From Opitutia bacterium (GTDB lineage: Bacteria > Verrucomicrobiota > Verrucomicrobiia > Opitutales > Opitutaceae), in the NCBI GenBank assembly GCA_016187945.1, contig JACPIT010000006.1, positions 62,001 through 126,000 on the forward strand: a DNA stretch of 64,000 nt, read 5' to 3'. Shown one piece after another: positions 42,399-51,775 of this stretch. Numbering within the stretch: position 1 is the stretch's first letter; every line of letters starts with the position of its first letter. The notes below the pieces were generated by a model. The model saw only the letters and a program-made list of their open reading frames with translations, made no database searches and was not told where the DNA came from. Position numbers and translations under genes: made by a program.

Positions 42399-45038
42399 TC
42401 ATTTCTCCAGGAAAAACACCCGCTGCTCGCCGACCTGCATCCACATCTTCGGAAACGGCACGAAGTTCACGCGCACGCCGTTCCGTCCGAGCAGCGTGCC
42501 ACGTCGTCCGTCGAAGAAAAGCAGCGCGCCGTTTCCGTCGTCCGTGTCCAGCGGCACGTAGATCGCGAGCAGCGCGTCGATCGTCTCCGGCTTATACGGC
42601 GCCACCAGCGCCCGCCCGCGCGCCAGCGCCGCCGCCATCTGCGGCCCCGTCGGCGAATACGCGCCGCGCACCGACACGTCGATCGGCGCGTCGATCGGTT
42701 TCTTGAACGGCCAGGCCAGCTTCATGTCTTCCTCGCGCACGGTTTTTTCGACGTGCGTCGCTTTCCGCCACGCTGCCGCATGCGCCTCGAGCGAAGGCGG
42801 ACGCCGCCACGCCTGATAGCCGCTCGCCGCCGCGAGCAACGCCACCAGCGCCCAACTCGTCAGCGCCGCGCCCCACGTCAGCCAATGCCGCGACGCCCGC
42901 CGCACCGCCGCGCACTTCCCGGGCTTCGCCAACTCGGCTCGCTCCCGGTTGGCACGGATGAATCGCTCGCGCACCGCGGAAGCCACGCGCGGCAATCCCG
43001 CCGCGTCGGCCTCGCCGGCCGCCTCGCGCTCGCAGCGCGCCGCGCCGTCGCGCCAGCGCCACGCGGCCGCGTGCGGACACCGGCGCGCGACCGCGCGGGT
43101 CTGCACCTGCCAGGCGACGACGCGCAATGCCGCGAACAAAATCACCGGCGCCAATCCCGCGACCACGCCGAGCGGCCCCGGCAAGTGCACCGCCACCAGC
43201 GCCGTCAGCCCCAGCGCGCCCGCCGCGAGCGTCCACACGCGCCCGAACAACAGCGGCCCCGCCTCGAGCGCGTTGCGCAGGTGCGCCCAAAAAAGCAGTC
43301 GCGCCGCCGCCTCGGCCTCGCGCGTCCACGCGTCGAACTGCCGCCGCTTGAGCTCGGCGGGCGTCACGTAGCGGAAGCGCGCCGGCGCGCGCGCCGTCCA
43401 CGCCAGCAGCACCAGCACCTTGTTCGGCGGGTGCGGCGTCGCGAAAATTTTCTGCAGGTTCTCGTCGTCGCTCTGCGCGTAGCGCTCGCGCAGCGCGCGG
43501 TGTGTCGCCTCGACTTGGGAAAGCGGCGGGATGGCCGCGAGCCAGATCTCGGATACCGGCAAGTCGCCGGCGAGCCGCTCGAGCTTGAACTGGCAGGCCA
43601 TCTGTTCCGCCTCGATCGCCGCCTTCACGGTCGCTTCGAGAAACACCGACGCGCTGTGATCGTGCCGTTTCAGCAGGTGGACGACCGGCGGCGCGGCGAG
43701 CGCCTTCAACTCCGCGATCGCCACCGCGCGCCGCGCCGGGTCTTCGAGCATGGCCGCCGCGGCCGCAGCGATCGGCCGGCCGCGCCAGCGAAACTCGCCG
43801 GCGGCCAGCGTATGCAGCACGGTCGCAGCGACGATTTCGCGCCGCAGCGCTTCACCCACGCCGCGCATCGCGGGCGACTCCTCGAGTCCGAACGCCGGTC
43901 GCAACTGTTCGAGCGCGTTTTTCTGAGTCGGATCGCTGCGCAGAAACGCCATCAAGGTGTCCCGCTCGTCCGCGGCGAACACGTGCCGCACCGCCTCCGC
44001 GCAATGCCCGGGCTCCTGCAACACGTGCGCCGCCTCCGGCACCGTGTAGCAGCGCCGCCCGATCCGGAAAAACCGCGCGTGCCGCGGCGCCTGGTAGCGC
44101 TCCTTCGGCGTCTGCCCGGCGAGCCACTCGCGGACCTCCGCCTCGCCCCAGCGTCCCTCGGGCGCGCTCGCCAGCAGGCCGCGGAGCAGCACTTCGAGCC
44201 GCGGCCCGAGTTCCTCCATCAATTCCACGCCGCCCGCGCGCAGCATGCCCACGTTGCGCTCGAAGAGCATCGCCTCCGCGTGCGAACTCAGCTCGGTCGG
44301 CAGACCCATCCGCACCGTGTCGGGCAGCAGTTGCGCGACGGGAAAACCGAGCACCGCCTCCTGCGCGAGCCGCCCGAGCGACCACCAATCCCATGCCGCG
44401 AGCTGCGGGCCCGGGCTGTGCTTGAACAGCCCCGCGGCTTCCGGCGGCGCCGAAAACGCATCGACCGCGATCGGCACCAGCTCCGCCTGCTCGATTTCCT
44501 CGAGCGCATCGAAACCCGCGAGCGTGAACCGCGGCGCCTCGCGCGGCCCCGTCACGTGCACCGCGTCGGGCGTCAGCGAAAAATGGCCGAGCCCCTGCGC
44601 GTGCAACGCCGCGATCGTCTCGGTCAACGCGCGCACCGCCGCGGTGACTTCGCCGAGCGACAGCGTCCGCTCCGCGATCCGCGTGCGCAGGCTCGGTCCG
44701 TCCGGTTGCGTCCAAATTTCCACGCGCTCCGCGCCGTCGCGCGCCTCGAGCAACACTTGCCGGTCCGCCGCCGGCACTCCCGCCAGCCGCGCGAGCACGT
44801 GCGTGCGGCGGGTTTCGTCAGCCGCTGCGCTCGCGCGCAACCAGCACCCGGCGCCGTCGCTGAGCCGCGTCGCAGCGAACCACCGCCCCGAACGCAAACC
44901 GAGGCGCGCGCCGACTTGGTAGGCCCCCGCGTAAACCTCGCCGCTGACGACGCGCCCGTCCGCGCACGAGGCAGCCGGGTGCACGGCTGAGTTGGCACCG
45001 TCGGGACACGGCGCCGCCAGCCCGGGGGTAGGTGACAT
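42399..45038 (-). CDS. Membrane protein with pseudokinase domain
   Basis: An 879-residue protein. Residues of about 35-330 have the outline of a protein kinase, but the catalytic loop is H152-F-S-L-T-P-D-A where kinases have HRDLKPEN, and the metal loop is LAGFD instead of DFG. The glycine loop and ATP lysine are also not recognisable. It should therefore not phosphorylate anything. The middle (330-610) is helical and unrecognised. Two hydrophobic blocks follow (about 612-655, and 745-768 in LTWGAALTSWALVALLAAAS), then a compact C-terminal domain (SVRGAYSPTGPQMAAAL). Divergent from the zinc-ribbon and PDZ-like genes, 168 bases apart. Role unknown; a scaffold or sensor is possible. Confidence 0.6.
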   Translation of the reverse strand: MSPTPGLAAPCPDGANSAVHPAASCADGRVVSGEVYAGAYQVGARLGLRSGRWFAATRLSDGAGCWLRASAAADETRRTHVLARLAGVPAADRQVLLEARDGAERVEIWTQPDGPSLRTRIAERTLSLGEVTAAVRALTETIAALHAQGLGHFSLTPDAVHVTGPREAPRFTLAGFDALEEIEQAELVPIAVDAFSAPPEAAGLFKHSPGPQLAAWDWWSLGRLAQEAVLGFPVAQLLPDTVRMGLPTELSSHAEAMLFERNVGMLRAGGVELMEELGPRLEVLLRGLLASAPEGRWGEAEVREWLAGQTPKERYQAPRHARFFRIGRRCYTVPEAAHVLQEPGHCAEAVRHVFAADERDTLMAFLRSDPTQKNALEQLRPAFGLEESPAMRGVGEALRREIVAATVLHTLAAGEFRWRGRPIAAAAAAMLEDPARRAVAIAELKALAAPPVVHLLKRHDHSASVFLEATVKAAIEAEQMACQFKLERLAGDLPVSEIWLAAIPPLSQVEATHRALRERYAQSDDENLQKIFATPHPPNKVLVLLAWTARAPARFRYVTPAELKRRQFDAWTREAEAAARLLFWAHLRNALEAGPLLFGRVWTLAAGALGLTALVAVHLPGPLGVVAGLAPVILFAALRVVAWQVQTRAVARRCPHAAAWRWRDGAARCEREAAGEADAAGLPRVASAVRERFIRANRERAELAKPGKCAAVRRASRHWLTWGAALTSWALVALLAAASGYQAWRRPPSLEAHAAAWRKATHVEKTVREEDMKLAWPFKKPIDAPIDVSVRGAYSPTGPQMAAALARGRALVAPYKPETIDALLAIYVPLDTDDGNGALLFFDGRRGTLLGRNGVRVNFVPFPKMWMQVGEQRVFFLEK

Positions 45039-45206
45039 GGCGAAAGGCTCATCGGCACGCCAGGCGCGATCTGAAGCACCGATCGGTGAGCCAACGTCAC
45101 GCCAATCGGTAAGCCCCCATTATACCCGCCATCAACCGCGCTGCCTTCTGCGGCAATGGCACGATATGCGGAGCCGCCCTCGTGCGTTCCGCGGTATGCT
45201 CCGGCG

Positions 45207-46007
45207 ATGAAATGGCACGGGACGCCCGCGACGGGCGACGTTGTTCGGGTCTCTCGCCGATCGCCGCAGTCGTGGGCGGTGGATCGCTCCCTCAAAATCG
45301 CGCGCAGCCTGCTCTTCTCCGCCAGCCTGACCGTCACCGCACTCGCCAGCGAGCGCGCGATCGTGAGCGTCAAATGTCCGCTCGACGGCACCGAATTCGA
45401 GGCCGTCCAGGATTTCTCCGGCTACGCCGAGGGTCAGCGGCTCGACCTGAAAAAACTCGGGCCGATCAGCCAGCCGCCTGCGCTGGCGCGCTGCCCGCAG
45501 TGCAGTTTCCCGATTTTTTCCAAATACCTCGACGCTCCACTCGCCACCCGCATCCGCGCCATCCTCGCCGGCGAGCGTTTCCGCACCGAGGCCGTGCCCG
45601 CGAAACCTTGGTTCGCGCTGGGCATCCTGCGCGAGGAGCTCGGCGCCGATCCGTTCGAGATCGGCTGGACCTATCTGAACGCCACTTGGGAAGCCGAGGA
45701 CGAAGGCGGTCGCTACGCCCCCGCCGCGGAGCGTGCGCTCGCGTGGTTCGAACGCGCCGCCGAGGCGCGGCGCGACGATCCGGAGCGCCGTCGCGATTGC
45801 CACGTCGCGCTCTACCTCGCCGTCGAGCTGTCGCGCCGCCTCGGGCGCTTCGACGAGGCTCGCCAGAAACTCACGCGTCTCGACGGCGTCGTCGACGAAG
45901 AGCTGCGCTGGCTCGCCTCGGCCAAAGCCGCGCAAGCGCGCCTGATCGCCGCGCGCAAATCCGCGCCCGACGATGGCCGCGAAGACCTCCCGCCGCCGCC
46001 CCGTTGA
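45207..46007 (+). CDS. Secreted zinc-ribbon protein (DUF2225-like)
   Basis: A 266-residue protein. After a probable signal peptide (IARSLLFSASLTVTALASE) it has VKCPLDGTEFEAV and, about 40 residues later, LARCPQCSFPIFS; the CP-x-D-G plus CPQC pattern is a zinc ribbon like that of DUF2225 proteins. A helical TPR-like C-terminal part follows (WFERAAEARRDDPERRRDC). The ATG at 45207 is given; a GTG at 45279 would place the signal peptide at the very N-terminus and may be the real start. It ends 13 bases before the next gene and is probably in one operon with it. Confidence 0.65.
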   Translation: MKWHGTPATGDVVRVSRRSPQSWAVDRSLKIARSLLFSASLTVTALASERAIVSVKCPLDGTEFEAVQDFSGYAEGQRLDLKKLGPISQPPALARCPQCSFPIFSKYLDAPLATRIRAILAGERFRTEAVPAKPWFALGILREELGADPFEIGWTYLNATWEAEDEGGRYAPAAERALAWFERAAEARRDDPERRRDCHVALYLAVELSRRLGRFDEARQKLTRLDGVVDEELRWLASAKAAQARLIAARKSAPDDGREDLPPPPR

Positions 46008-46020
46008 TCGCCTTTCTCCG

Positions 46021-49000
46021 ATGAAAAAAATTCCCTGTTCGCGCTCGGCGGCGGCGGTTCGCGGCCTGTTCGTTTGCGTCCTGCTCGCCGCGCTCGGTCT
46101 CGCGGCGCCCGACGCGCTCGCCCAGCGCGGCGGACGCCCGGCTCCCGCCGCGCCCGCGGCCGGCCTCACGGAAGCCGACACGAGCATCGGCCTGCGATTG
46201 AAAGCCACTCGCACGCGGGCGGGCGCGTCCGTGACGGTCGATGCGATCGTGCCCGGCAGCCGCATCGAGCACATGAACGTCCAGACCGGCTCCGCCCTGC
46301 TCTTCGTGCTCGATCAACCCGTGACGTCGCTCGATCAAGCCTGCGCCTTGATCGAAAACTGGGCGGCCGCGCCGGACGGACCGCTTTCACTCGTGCTCGA
46401 GCACGGGCGCGCCAAGTCCAAGGTCATGCTTTTCCCCATCGGCGCCGAAGCGCGTCCGAGTGCGCCCACCGGTCGCGGCGCTGGGCGCGGCGCATCGGCC
46501 GCGGCCGTGACGACCTCGACCGAACAGGCGCTCGCGGCGAAACGTCTGGCGATCCGCGAGCGCCGCTCGCCGGTCCCGCGCGGTCCGGTCGTGCCGGTCC
46601 GCGGCGAAGCGCTCGATCCGTGGGTGATCCCCGGTCTCGCGGAGCGGCCGGCGGCAGCGAGCCGCATCAACGTTCTGCATCGCGTCTTCATCGATCCGCA
46701 GACGGGCGAACTCGCGTTCGTCGGTCGCTACGATCCCGCGTTCGCGACTGGCACGATCGACTACTCGACGCTGTTGCACGACGCGCTGCTCAGTCCCGCG
46801 CCGTCGTTCAGCCTCGAGCCGACCGCCGCGACGAAGACCGCCGTCGCGAGTTTCGCGCGCCAGTTCGACCAGCAGATGGCGGCGAACCTCAGCAACGTCG
46901 CCGCCGGCAAGGCGTGGCTCACGGGGATTTTCGATCAGCTCCTGACCAACCCTGCGCTCGAGACCGATCGACAGCGCTTCCTCGCGCGCGGCGCCGAGCT
47001 GCTCCACGTGCCCGCGTCCGACGTCCCGACCCACGTTCAGGCCATGCTTGGCCGCACGCCGATGGGCTCGCCGCCGTGGGTGAATTTTTGGGCGCAGGCC
47101 TACCAAACCATGGGCGCGCCGGAAGCCGCGGCCTACATCCGCGCCGCCGCGAACAAGGAGAACGATCCCGCCGCTTTCCAAGGTGCGCTCGATCTGCTCG
47201 GACTCCGCCCGACCATCAACGACCTCACCGCCCGGCTCCAATCCCGCGCCCTCACCGAATCCGTCGCCTACGCCCGCCTCGAAGTCGCGATCTGGGCCGC
47301 GATCTACTCGCGTTGCGGCGTGCCCGCCCGCCGCTGGCAGGCCGCCGGCGACAGCGCCGGCCGCACCGGCGACACCCGCGGTTTCCGCACCGTCATCGAC
47401 GAGCTCAACGCCGACCTCGTGCGCGAGCGCATCATCGAGCCGTGGCTCAACGACCTGGTTTTCACCGAGCAATTCCTCCAGCAACTGCACTCCATGCCCG
47501 CCCTCGTGACGCAGCCCGTCTGCCGCGACGGCCTCGCTCCCGACTCCGAACTCGCCCGCACGTTCCTCGCCGCCGATTGGACGCTCAAGAATCTCACCGT
47601 CACCCCCGAGCTCGCCGCACGCGTGCCCGGCCATCTCACGCCCACGCAATTTCTGTTCCGCGAGGAAGCCGCCCGCGGAAACTTCGACCATGGCGGCGTC
47701 CAGTTCCGCCTCTGGCTGACGCCCGAGACCGTCACGCTGCGACACGATGCCGCGGGCAGCGTCGTGGAGTTCCGCGGCGGCAATCCCGGCCTCCGCGCCG
47801 AGGTGCTCGAGCACACCGCCGTCGCTTCCGCGGGCAGCCGCCTCACGCGCGAAATGCTGCCGGCCTATGCTCTGGAAATTTCCCGCCGCTACGACGATTA
47901 CGCCCGCGCGCTGCCCGAGCTGCATCGCCTGCGCGAGGCCGCGAAGCTGCTCGCGCTCGTGCGCTGGGCGCACGAGCGCGGCCTCCACCTCGTGCCGCCC
48001 GAATCGCCCGCTCCCCCGCGCTCACTCCCGGCATCGTTCCAACGCGGTTTCTGGTCCGCGTTCTTCCTCGCGCAAAACGGCCACACTTTCCTCGGCCTGT
48101 CGGCCAGCGGCGGCGTGGACTTCAGCGCCGGCGGCGACTGGGTGCGGTCCAGCGTCGCCCCCGAAGTCAAGGAGTCCGCCCTCGGCCAACTGCTCGGCAG
48201 CGCCGCGCTCGGCCGCGCCGCGGTGGACGCCGCCGCGAGCGGCGATCTCGAATCCGCCCGCGCCCTCGCCGACCAGAGCGCCCGCGCCATGACGGGCGAT
48301 TTCGATATCAGCGGCCAGCCCGCGCTCCCGCAGGTTCCGGAAGCTTCGCCGCCGTCGCCAGTCGATGCCGCGCTGATCCAAACCGAAGTGCTCGCGCAAA
48401 CCCGCCAGGACATCGACACGATGGAGCGCGCGCAAAAGACCCTGCGGCAAACCGGCGCCGGCGACCTCGCGCGCGCGGAAGCGCACGATCAGTGGTCGCG
48501 CGCCGAGGAACACCTCGCGCATCTGCATTCGCTGCTCGCGGCCGGCGCCTCGCCGCTGCCCGCCAAGCAAGTCGTCCAGCTCCTCCGCGCGGGCGATTGG
48601 GAGTCGTTGCCCAAACCCCAACCGCCCGCCGTCGCCACCGCCGCCCCGACGCCCCCTGCACCCACTCCCGCGCCGCCATCGCCGCCCGTCGTCGATCCCG
48701 AAGAGCGCGCCCGCCTCCGCGGCGAGATCACGCAGCTCCGCACCGAACTCTGTCGCATCCAGACGCAGCTCCGGCGCTTCAACGCCACCATCCAGTCCGA
48801 TCAAGACCAGCGCGCCGATTGGGAAAAGGTCACGAACGACGCCTACGAAAGCGCGTTGAAGCGCGCGCAGGAGAAGTTCGAGGACTTCAGCGTCGATTTC
48901 CCCGGCGACATCCTGAAGGAGAAACTCGAAAAAGCCACCGACCCCGCCGAGCGCGCCAAGATCGAGCGCGCGCTGCGGTTGGTCGACCGCTTCAAGGACG

Positions 49001-49383
49001 CCTACACGACGCGTGACTTCTCCGACTGGGCCGCGAAGGAGGAATTCACGCGCGAGGAAATCGTCGAAGGCATCAAGCAGATCATGGAAATCTGCGAGGT
49101 GGAGCAGCGCATCAAAGACTACCTCAGCAAAAAGTGGGGCCTGAAACGCGCCATCGCCTACTACGAGGCCGGCGACGACATCCTCACGTCCGCCTACGAC
49201 GTCACCGCCGAAGTCGTGGCATGGCGCCGGTTGAAGCAGCTCAACCAGAACAGCGACAGCTTCCTGAAAGCCACCGAGGCGTCCGGCCGCCGTCTGCGCA
49301 AAGTCGTCGCGGAAATTCACGCGCGCGAGGTGCAGCTCGGCCTCGATCCCGGCAGCACCAAGGAGCCCTGCGCCGCGCCCTGA
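46021..49383 (+). CDS. Large secreted protein with PDZ-like domain, unknown function
   Basis: An 1120-residue exported protein that I do not recognise as a whole. The signal peptide spans about residues 10-35 (RGLFVCVLLAALGLAAPDAL, then AQRGG). Residues 45-140 look like a PDZ domain (VDAIVPGSRIEHMNVQTGSA). Residues 210-290 contain INVLHRVFIDPQTGELAFVG, which recalls a segment of planctomycete/verrucomicrobial DUF1598-type proteins, a weak resemblance only. A long helical centre, a Pro-rich linker near residues 870-900 and a charged coiled-coil C-terminus (about 905-1110) follow. It lies in one unit with the zinc-ribbon gene and faces the pseudokinase. Its size and layout suggest a scaffold in the periplasm. 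Confidence 0.6.
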   Translation: MKKIPCSRSAAAVRGLFVCVLLAALGLAAPDALAQRGGRPAPAAPAAGLTEADTSIGLRLKATRTRAGASVTVDAIVPGSRIEHMNVQTGSALLFVLDQPVTSLDQACALIENWAAAPDGPLSLVLEHGRAKSKVMLFPIGAEARPSAPTGRGAGRGASAAAVTTSTEQALAAKRLAIRERRSPVPRGPVVPVRGEALDPWVIPGLAERPAAASRINVLHRVFIDPQTGELAFVGRYDPAFATGTIDYSTLLHDALLSPAPSFSLEPTAATKTAVASFARQFDQQMAANLSNVAAGKAWLTGIFDQLLTNPALETDRQRFLARGAELLHVPASDVPTHVQAMLGRTPMGSPPWVNFWAQAYQTMGAPEAAAYIRAAANKENDPAAFQGALDLLGLRPTINDLTARLQSRALTESVAYARLEVAIWAAIYSRCGVPARRWQAAGDSAGRTGDTRGFRTVIDELNADLVRERIIEPWLNDLVFTEQFLQQLHSMPALVTQPVCRDGLAPDSELARTFLAADWTLKNLTVTPELAARVPGHLTPTQFLFREEAARGNFDHGGVQFRLWLTPETVTLRHDAAGSVVEFRGGNPGLRAEVLEHTAVASAGSRLTREMLPAYALEISRRYDDYARALPELHRLREAAKLLALVRWAHERGLHLVPPESPAPPRSLPASFQRGFWSAFFLAQNGHTFLGLSASGGVDFSAGGDWVRSSVAPEVKESALGQLLGSAALGRAAVDAAASGDLESARALADQSARAMTGDFDISGQPALPQVPEASPPSPVDAALIQTEVLAQTRQDIDTMERAQKTLRQTGAGDLARAEAHDQWSRAEEHLAHLHSLLAAGASPLPAKQVVQLLRAGDWESLPKPQPPAVATAAPTPPAPTPAPPSPPVVDPEERARLRGEITQLRTELCRIQTQLRRFNATIQSDQDQRADWEKVTNDAYESALKRAQEKFEDFSVDFPGDILKEKLEKATDPAERAKIERALRLVDRFKDAYTTRDFSDWAAKEEFTREEIVEGIKQIMEICEVEQRIKDYLSKKWGLKRAIAYYEAGDDILTSAYDVTAEVVAWRRLKQLNQNSDSFLKATEASGRRLRKVVAEIHAREVQLGLDPGSTKEPCAAP

Positions 49384-49537
49384 ACGTCGGTTGTCCGCTG
49401 GGTTCTCCGTGTCACTCGAAGTCCAGGTGGGCGTCGGTGTCCCTACCGACGCCGGGCCGGCGGCGACCCCGCAAAATTTCGCGCGGACTCGACAAGGCGC
49501 GCGGAGCCGCCGCGCGCCGCGCCTGCTTGAATGTCGC

Positions 49538-49792
49538 ATGCACCCGCAACTGACTCCGAGCATCCACGGACACGAAGTGATGGACGCCATACTGGCTTCC
49601 GGTCGTCTTTTCACCCGGGAGAGCCTCGCCGCGTTCGTCGTCGAGCGCTTCGGTCTCGGCACGCGCTTTCACACCTGCTCCGCCGCCGGCATGACCGCCG
49701 CGGAACTCGTCGATTTTCTCGCCGCGCGCGGCAAATTCGTCGGCACCGAAGAGGGTTTCACCGTCAACGCCGAGCAAGTCTGCGAACACTGA
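49538..49792 (+). CDS. yecH: YecH family metal-binding protein
   Basis: An 84-residue protein matching the YecH family: IHGHEVMDAILASG at the N-terminus, then RFHTCSAAGMTAAELVDFLA and RGKFVGTEEGF. The His/Cys pattern (HGH, HTC, final C) suggests metal binding. The ATG at 49538 begins exactly where the family does; upstream frame sequence is not conserved. Confidence 0.88.
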   Translation: MHPQLTPSIHGHEVMDAILASGRLFTRESLAAFVVERFGLGTRFHTCSAAGMTAAELVDFLAARGKFVGTEEGFTVNAEQVCEH

Positions 49793-49846
49793 TACATGCA
49801 GCGCGGGATTGCGCGCCCCGCCCGGCTGCGCTCCACTCCTTGCCCG

Positions 49847-50887
49847 ATGAGCCTCCCCCAAGTTTTCCTCGGCACCGATAGCGGCGCGACGACGTCCAAG
49901 ACCGGCGGCGTGTTCGCCGACGGCACGATCATCTCGCATCACCTCCGCCAGAGTTCGACCAACTCGCAGGCCGGCACCGCCGCCGTCGTGCGCGGCTGGA
50001 TCGATGGCGTGAATGGCTTCCTCGCCGAAAACAATCTCACCTGGGCGCAAGTCCGCGGCGTCGGTCTCGCGATCCCCGGTCCCTACAACAGCTACGGCGT
50101 CATGGGCCGCGCGGCGAATTTGCCCGCGTCGTTCGAGGGTTGGGATTTTCACGCCGACTACGGCCGCGCGCTCGCGGAATCGGCCGGCCGCGCCATCCCG
50201 CTCGTCGTCGGCAACGACGGCAACTACGGCGGCGTCGGCGAAGCGCACCGCGTTTGCGCAGGCCGCAAGGCCGGCGTGCTCATGCTCGCGCCCGGCTCCG
50301 GTCTCGGCGCCGCCTACGTCGATCCGAGCGGCGCACCGCTCGACGGCGACACGCTCTGCGGCATGGAGGCCGGCCACATGCCCGCGGCGCTGCACCTGCT
50401 CGGCGGCGTCCGCCCGTTCCGCTGCGGCTGCGGCCGCGACTGGGGCTGCATCGAAGCCTACACGACCATCTCCGGTCTGCCGCAACTGCTCGCCGAGTTT
50501 CTTAAAAAACATCACGAGCACCCGCTCGCGCAATCGACCGCGCCCGACAAGGACAAGGCGCTCTCGCTCCGCGGCCTCGCGCAAAAAGGCGACGCGCTCG
50601 CGCTCGAGATCTTCGATTTCCAGGCGCGCGCGCTCGGCCTGCACATCGCCTCGCTCTGCGCCGCGGTCGACCCGGAATTCGTCGTCATCGGCGGCGGCCT
50701 CATCGATCCGCACGCGACGACCGAGGAATTCCGCGAACGTTATCTGAAGGGCATCCGCGACGCCGCCTGGCCGTATCTTTTCCCGCAGCAGCGCGCGAAA
50801 CTGAAGATCGTCCCCGCCACGCTCGGCGAACTCTCCCAAGCCATCGGCGCCGCCCTCGTCGCACGGCATTCGTTCGGGGAGAAGTAA
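49847..50887 (+). CDS. ROK family sugar kinase
   Basis: A 346-residue ROK protein, probably a glucokinase-type hexose kinase. It has the phosphate loop GTDSGATTSKTGGVFADG, the catalytic Asp in VVGNDGNYGGVGEA, the phosphate-2 loop LMLAPGSGLGAAYVD and the ROK zinc site CGCGRDWGCIEAYTT. It lacks an N-terminal DNA-binding domain, so it is an enzyme and not an NagC-type repressor. The ATG at 49847 follows a pyrimidine-rich leader. Confidence 0.9.
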   Translation: MSLPQVFLGTDSGATTSKTGGVFADGTIISHHLRQSSTNSQAGTAAVVRGWIDGVNGFLAENNLTWAQVRGVGLAIPGPYNSYGVMGRAANLPASFEGWDFHADYGRALAESAGRAIPLVVGNDGNYGGVGEAHRVCAGRKAGVLMLAPGSGLGAAYVDPSGAPLDGDTLCGMEAGHMPAALHLLGGVRPFRCGCGRDWGCIEAYTTISGLPQLLAEFLKKHHEHPLAQSTAPDKDKALSLRGLAQKGDALALEIFDFQARALGLHIASLCAAVDPEFVVIGGGLIDPHATTEEFRERYLKGIRDAAWPYLFPQQRAKLKIVPATLGELSQAIGAALVARHSFGEK

Positions 50888-50917
50888 CGCCCGCTGTCAG
50901 CCGGCGCCCGCCGCATT

Positions 50918-51008
50918 CGCAGCAGCCGACGTCAGTCGGCTGTCGAGCCACGCCGCGGTCGCGCCGTCCAGCACGTTTGCCGCCAGCCTCCTCACGTCGG
51001 CTGCTACG
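50918..51008. repeat. Intergenic palindrome, family R6
   Basis: Left arm GCAGCAGCCGACGTCAGTCG and right arm CAGCCTCCTCACGTCGGCTG then CTACG. The right arm is 25 bases almost identical to 21615-21639. Confidence 0.75.
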
Positions 51009-51089
51009 TCGCCGCTCCACCGCTCTCAGCACCCGCATCGCGACTCCGTCATTGCGCCATCGCGCGGGCGACACATTTTTCCCCGCACC

Positions 51090-51674
51090 ATGACTCCCGA
51101 CGAAATCCACGGCCTGCTGACTTTCCTTCGTCGCGCCGAGCGGTTGAAAACCGTCACGCGCACCTCCTGGACTTCCGAAGGCAAACAAGAGAGCACCGCC
51201 GAGCACACGTGGCGGCTGGGTCTCTTCGCGCTGAGCGTGAAGCCGTGGTTCCCGGAGCTGAACTTCGAGCGCGTGCTCGCCATCGCGCTCGTGCACGACC
51301 TCGGCGAAGCGGTCAGCGGCGACATCTCGGCCGTCCTCCAGGTCGGCGCGCCGCCCAAGGCCGAGCAGGAGCGCCGCGATCTCCTGCAACTGCTCGAAGG
51401 CGCGCCCGCCGCCGTGCGCGCGAACCTCGTCGCGCTTTTCGACGAATACAACGCCGCTGCCACGCCCGAAGCAAAGTTCGTGAAGGCGTTCGATAAACTC
51501 GAGACGATCCTCCAGCACAACCAGGGCCGCAATCCGGCGACGTTCGACTACGCCTTCAATCTCCCTTACGGCCAGGCCTACACCGCCGGCCATCCGGTGA
51601 TCGTGAAGCTCCGCGAAATCCTCGACGCCGAGACGCGCGCCCGCGCCGCCGGCGAGCGGCCGTCGGCGCTCTGA
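51090..51674 (+). CDS. HD-domain hydrolase (YfbR/HDDC2-like)
   Basis: A 194-residue metal-dependent phosphohydrolase. The motif set is complete: EHTWRLG with the first His, ALVHDLGEAVSGDISA with the HD pair and following Asp, and EYNAAATPEAKFVKAFDKLE with the late Asp. YfbR-type enzymes remove phosphate from deoxynucleoside monophosphates. It is similar in overall layout to the truncated gene at 1-372. The leader is pyrimidine-rich (TTTTTCCCC) without a Shine-Dalgarno sequence. Confidence 0.9.
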   Translation: MTPDEIHGLLTFLRRAERLKTVTRTSWTSEGKQESTAEHTWRLGLFALSVKPWFPELNFERVLAIALVHDLGEAVSGDISAVLQVGAPPKAEQERRDLLQLLEGAPAAVRANLVALFDEYNAAATPEAKFVKAFDKLETILQHNQGRNPATFDYAFNLPYGQAYTAGHPVIVKLREILDAETRARAAGERPSAL

Positions 51675-51677
51675 GGC

Positions 51678-51738
51678 AGAGCGGGACCGCTGGGCCCGAC
51701 GGGAGCGTGCTGCCACGCTCATTTCGGTGCGCCCTACC
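51678..51738. repeat. Degenerate R3 palindrome
   Basis: Starts with AGAGCGGGACCGCTGGGCCC and ends GCGCCCTACC, with a perfect internal hairpin GAGCGTG-CTGC-CACGCTC at 51703-51720. It directly follows the HD gene stop. Confidence 0.6.
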
Positions 51739-51775
51739 CGCTTGCCTCGCGCGCGAATCCCGTTTCGCTCCGCGC

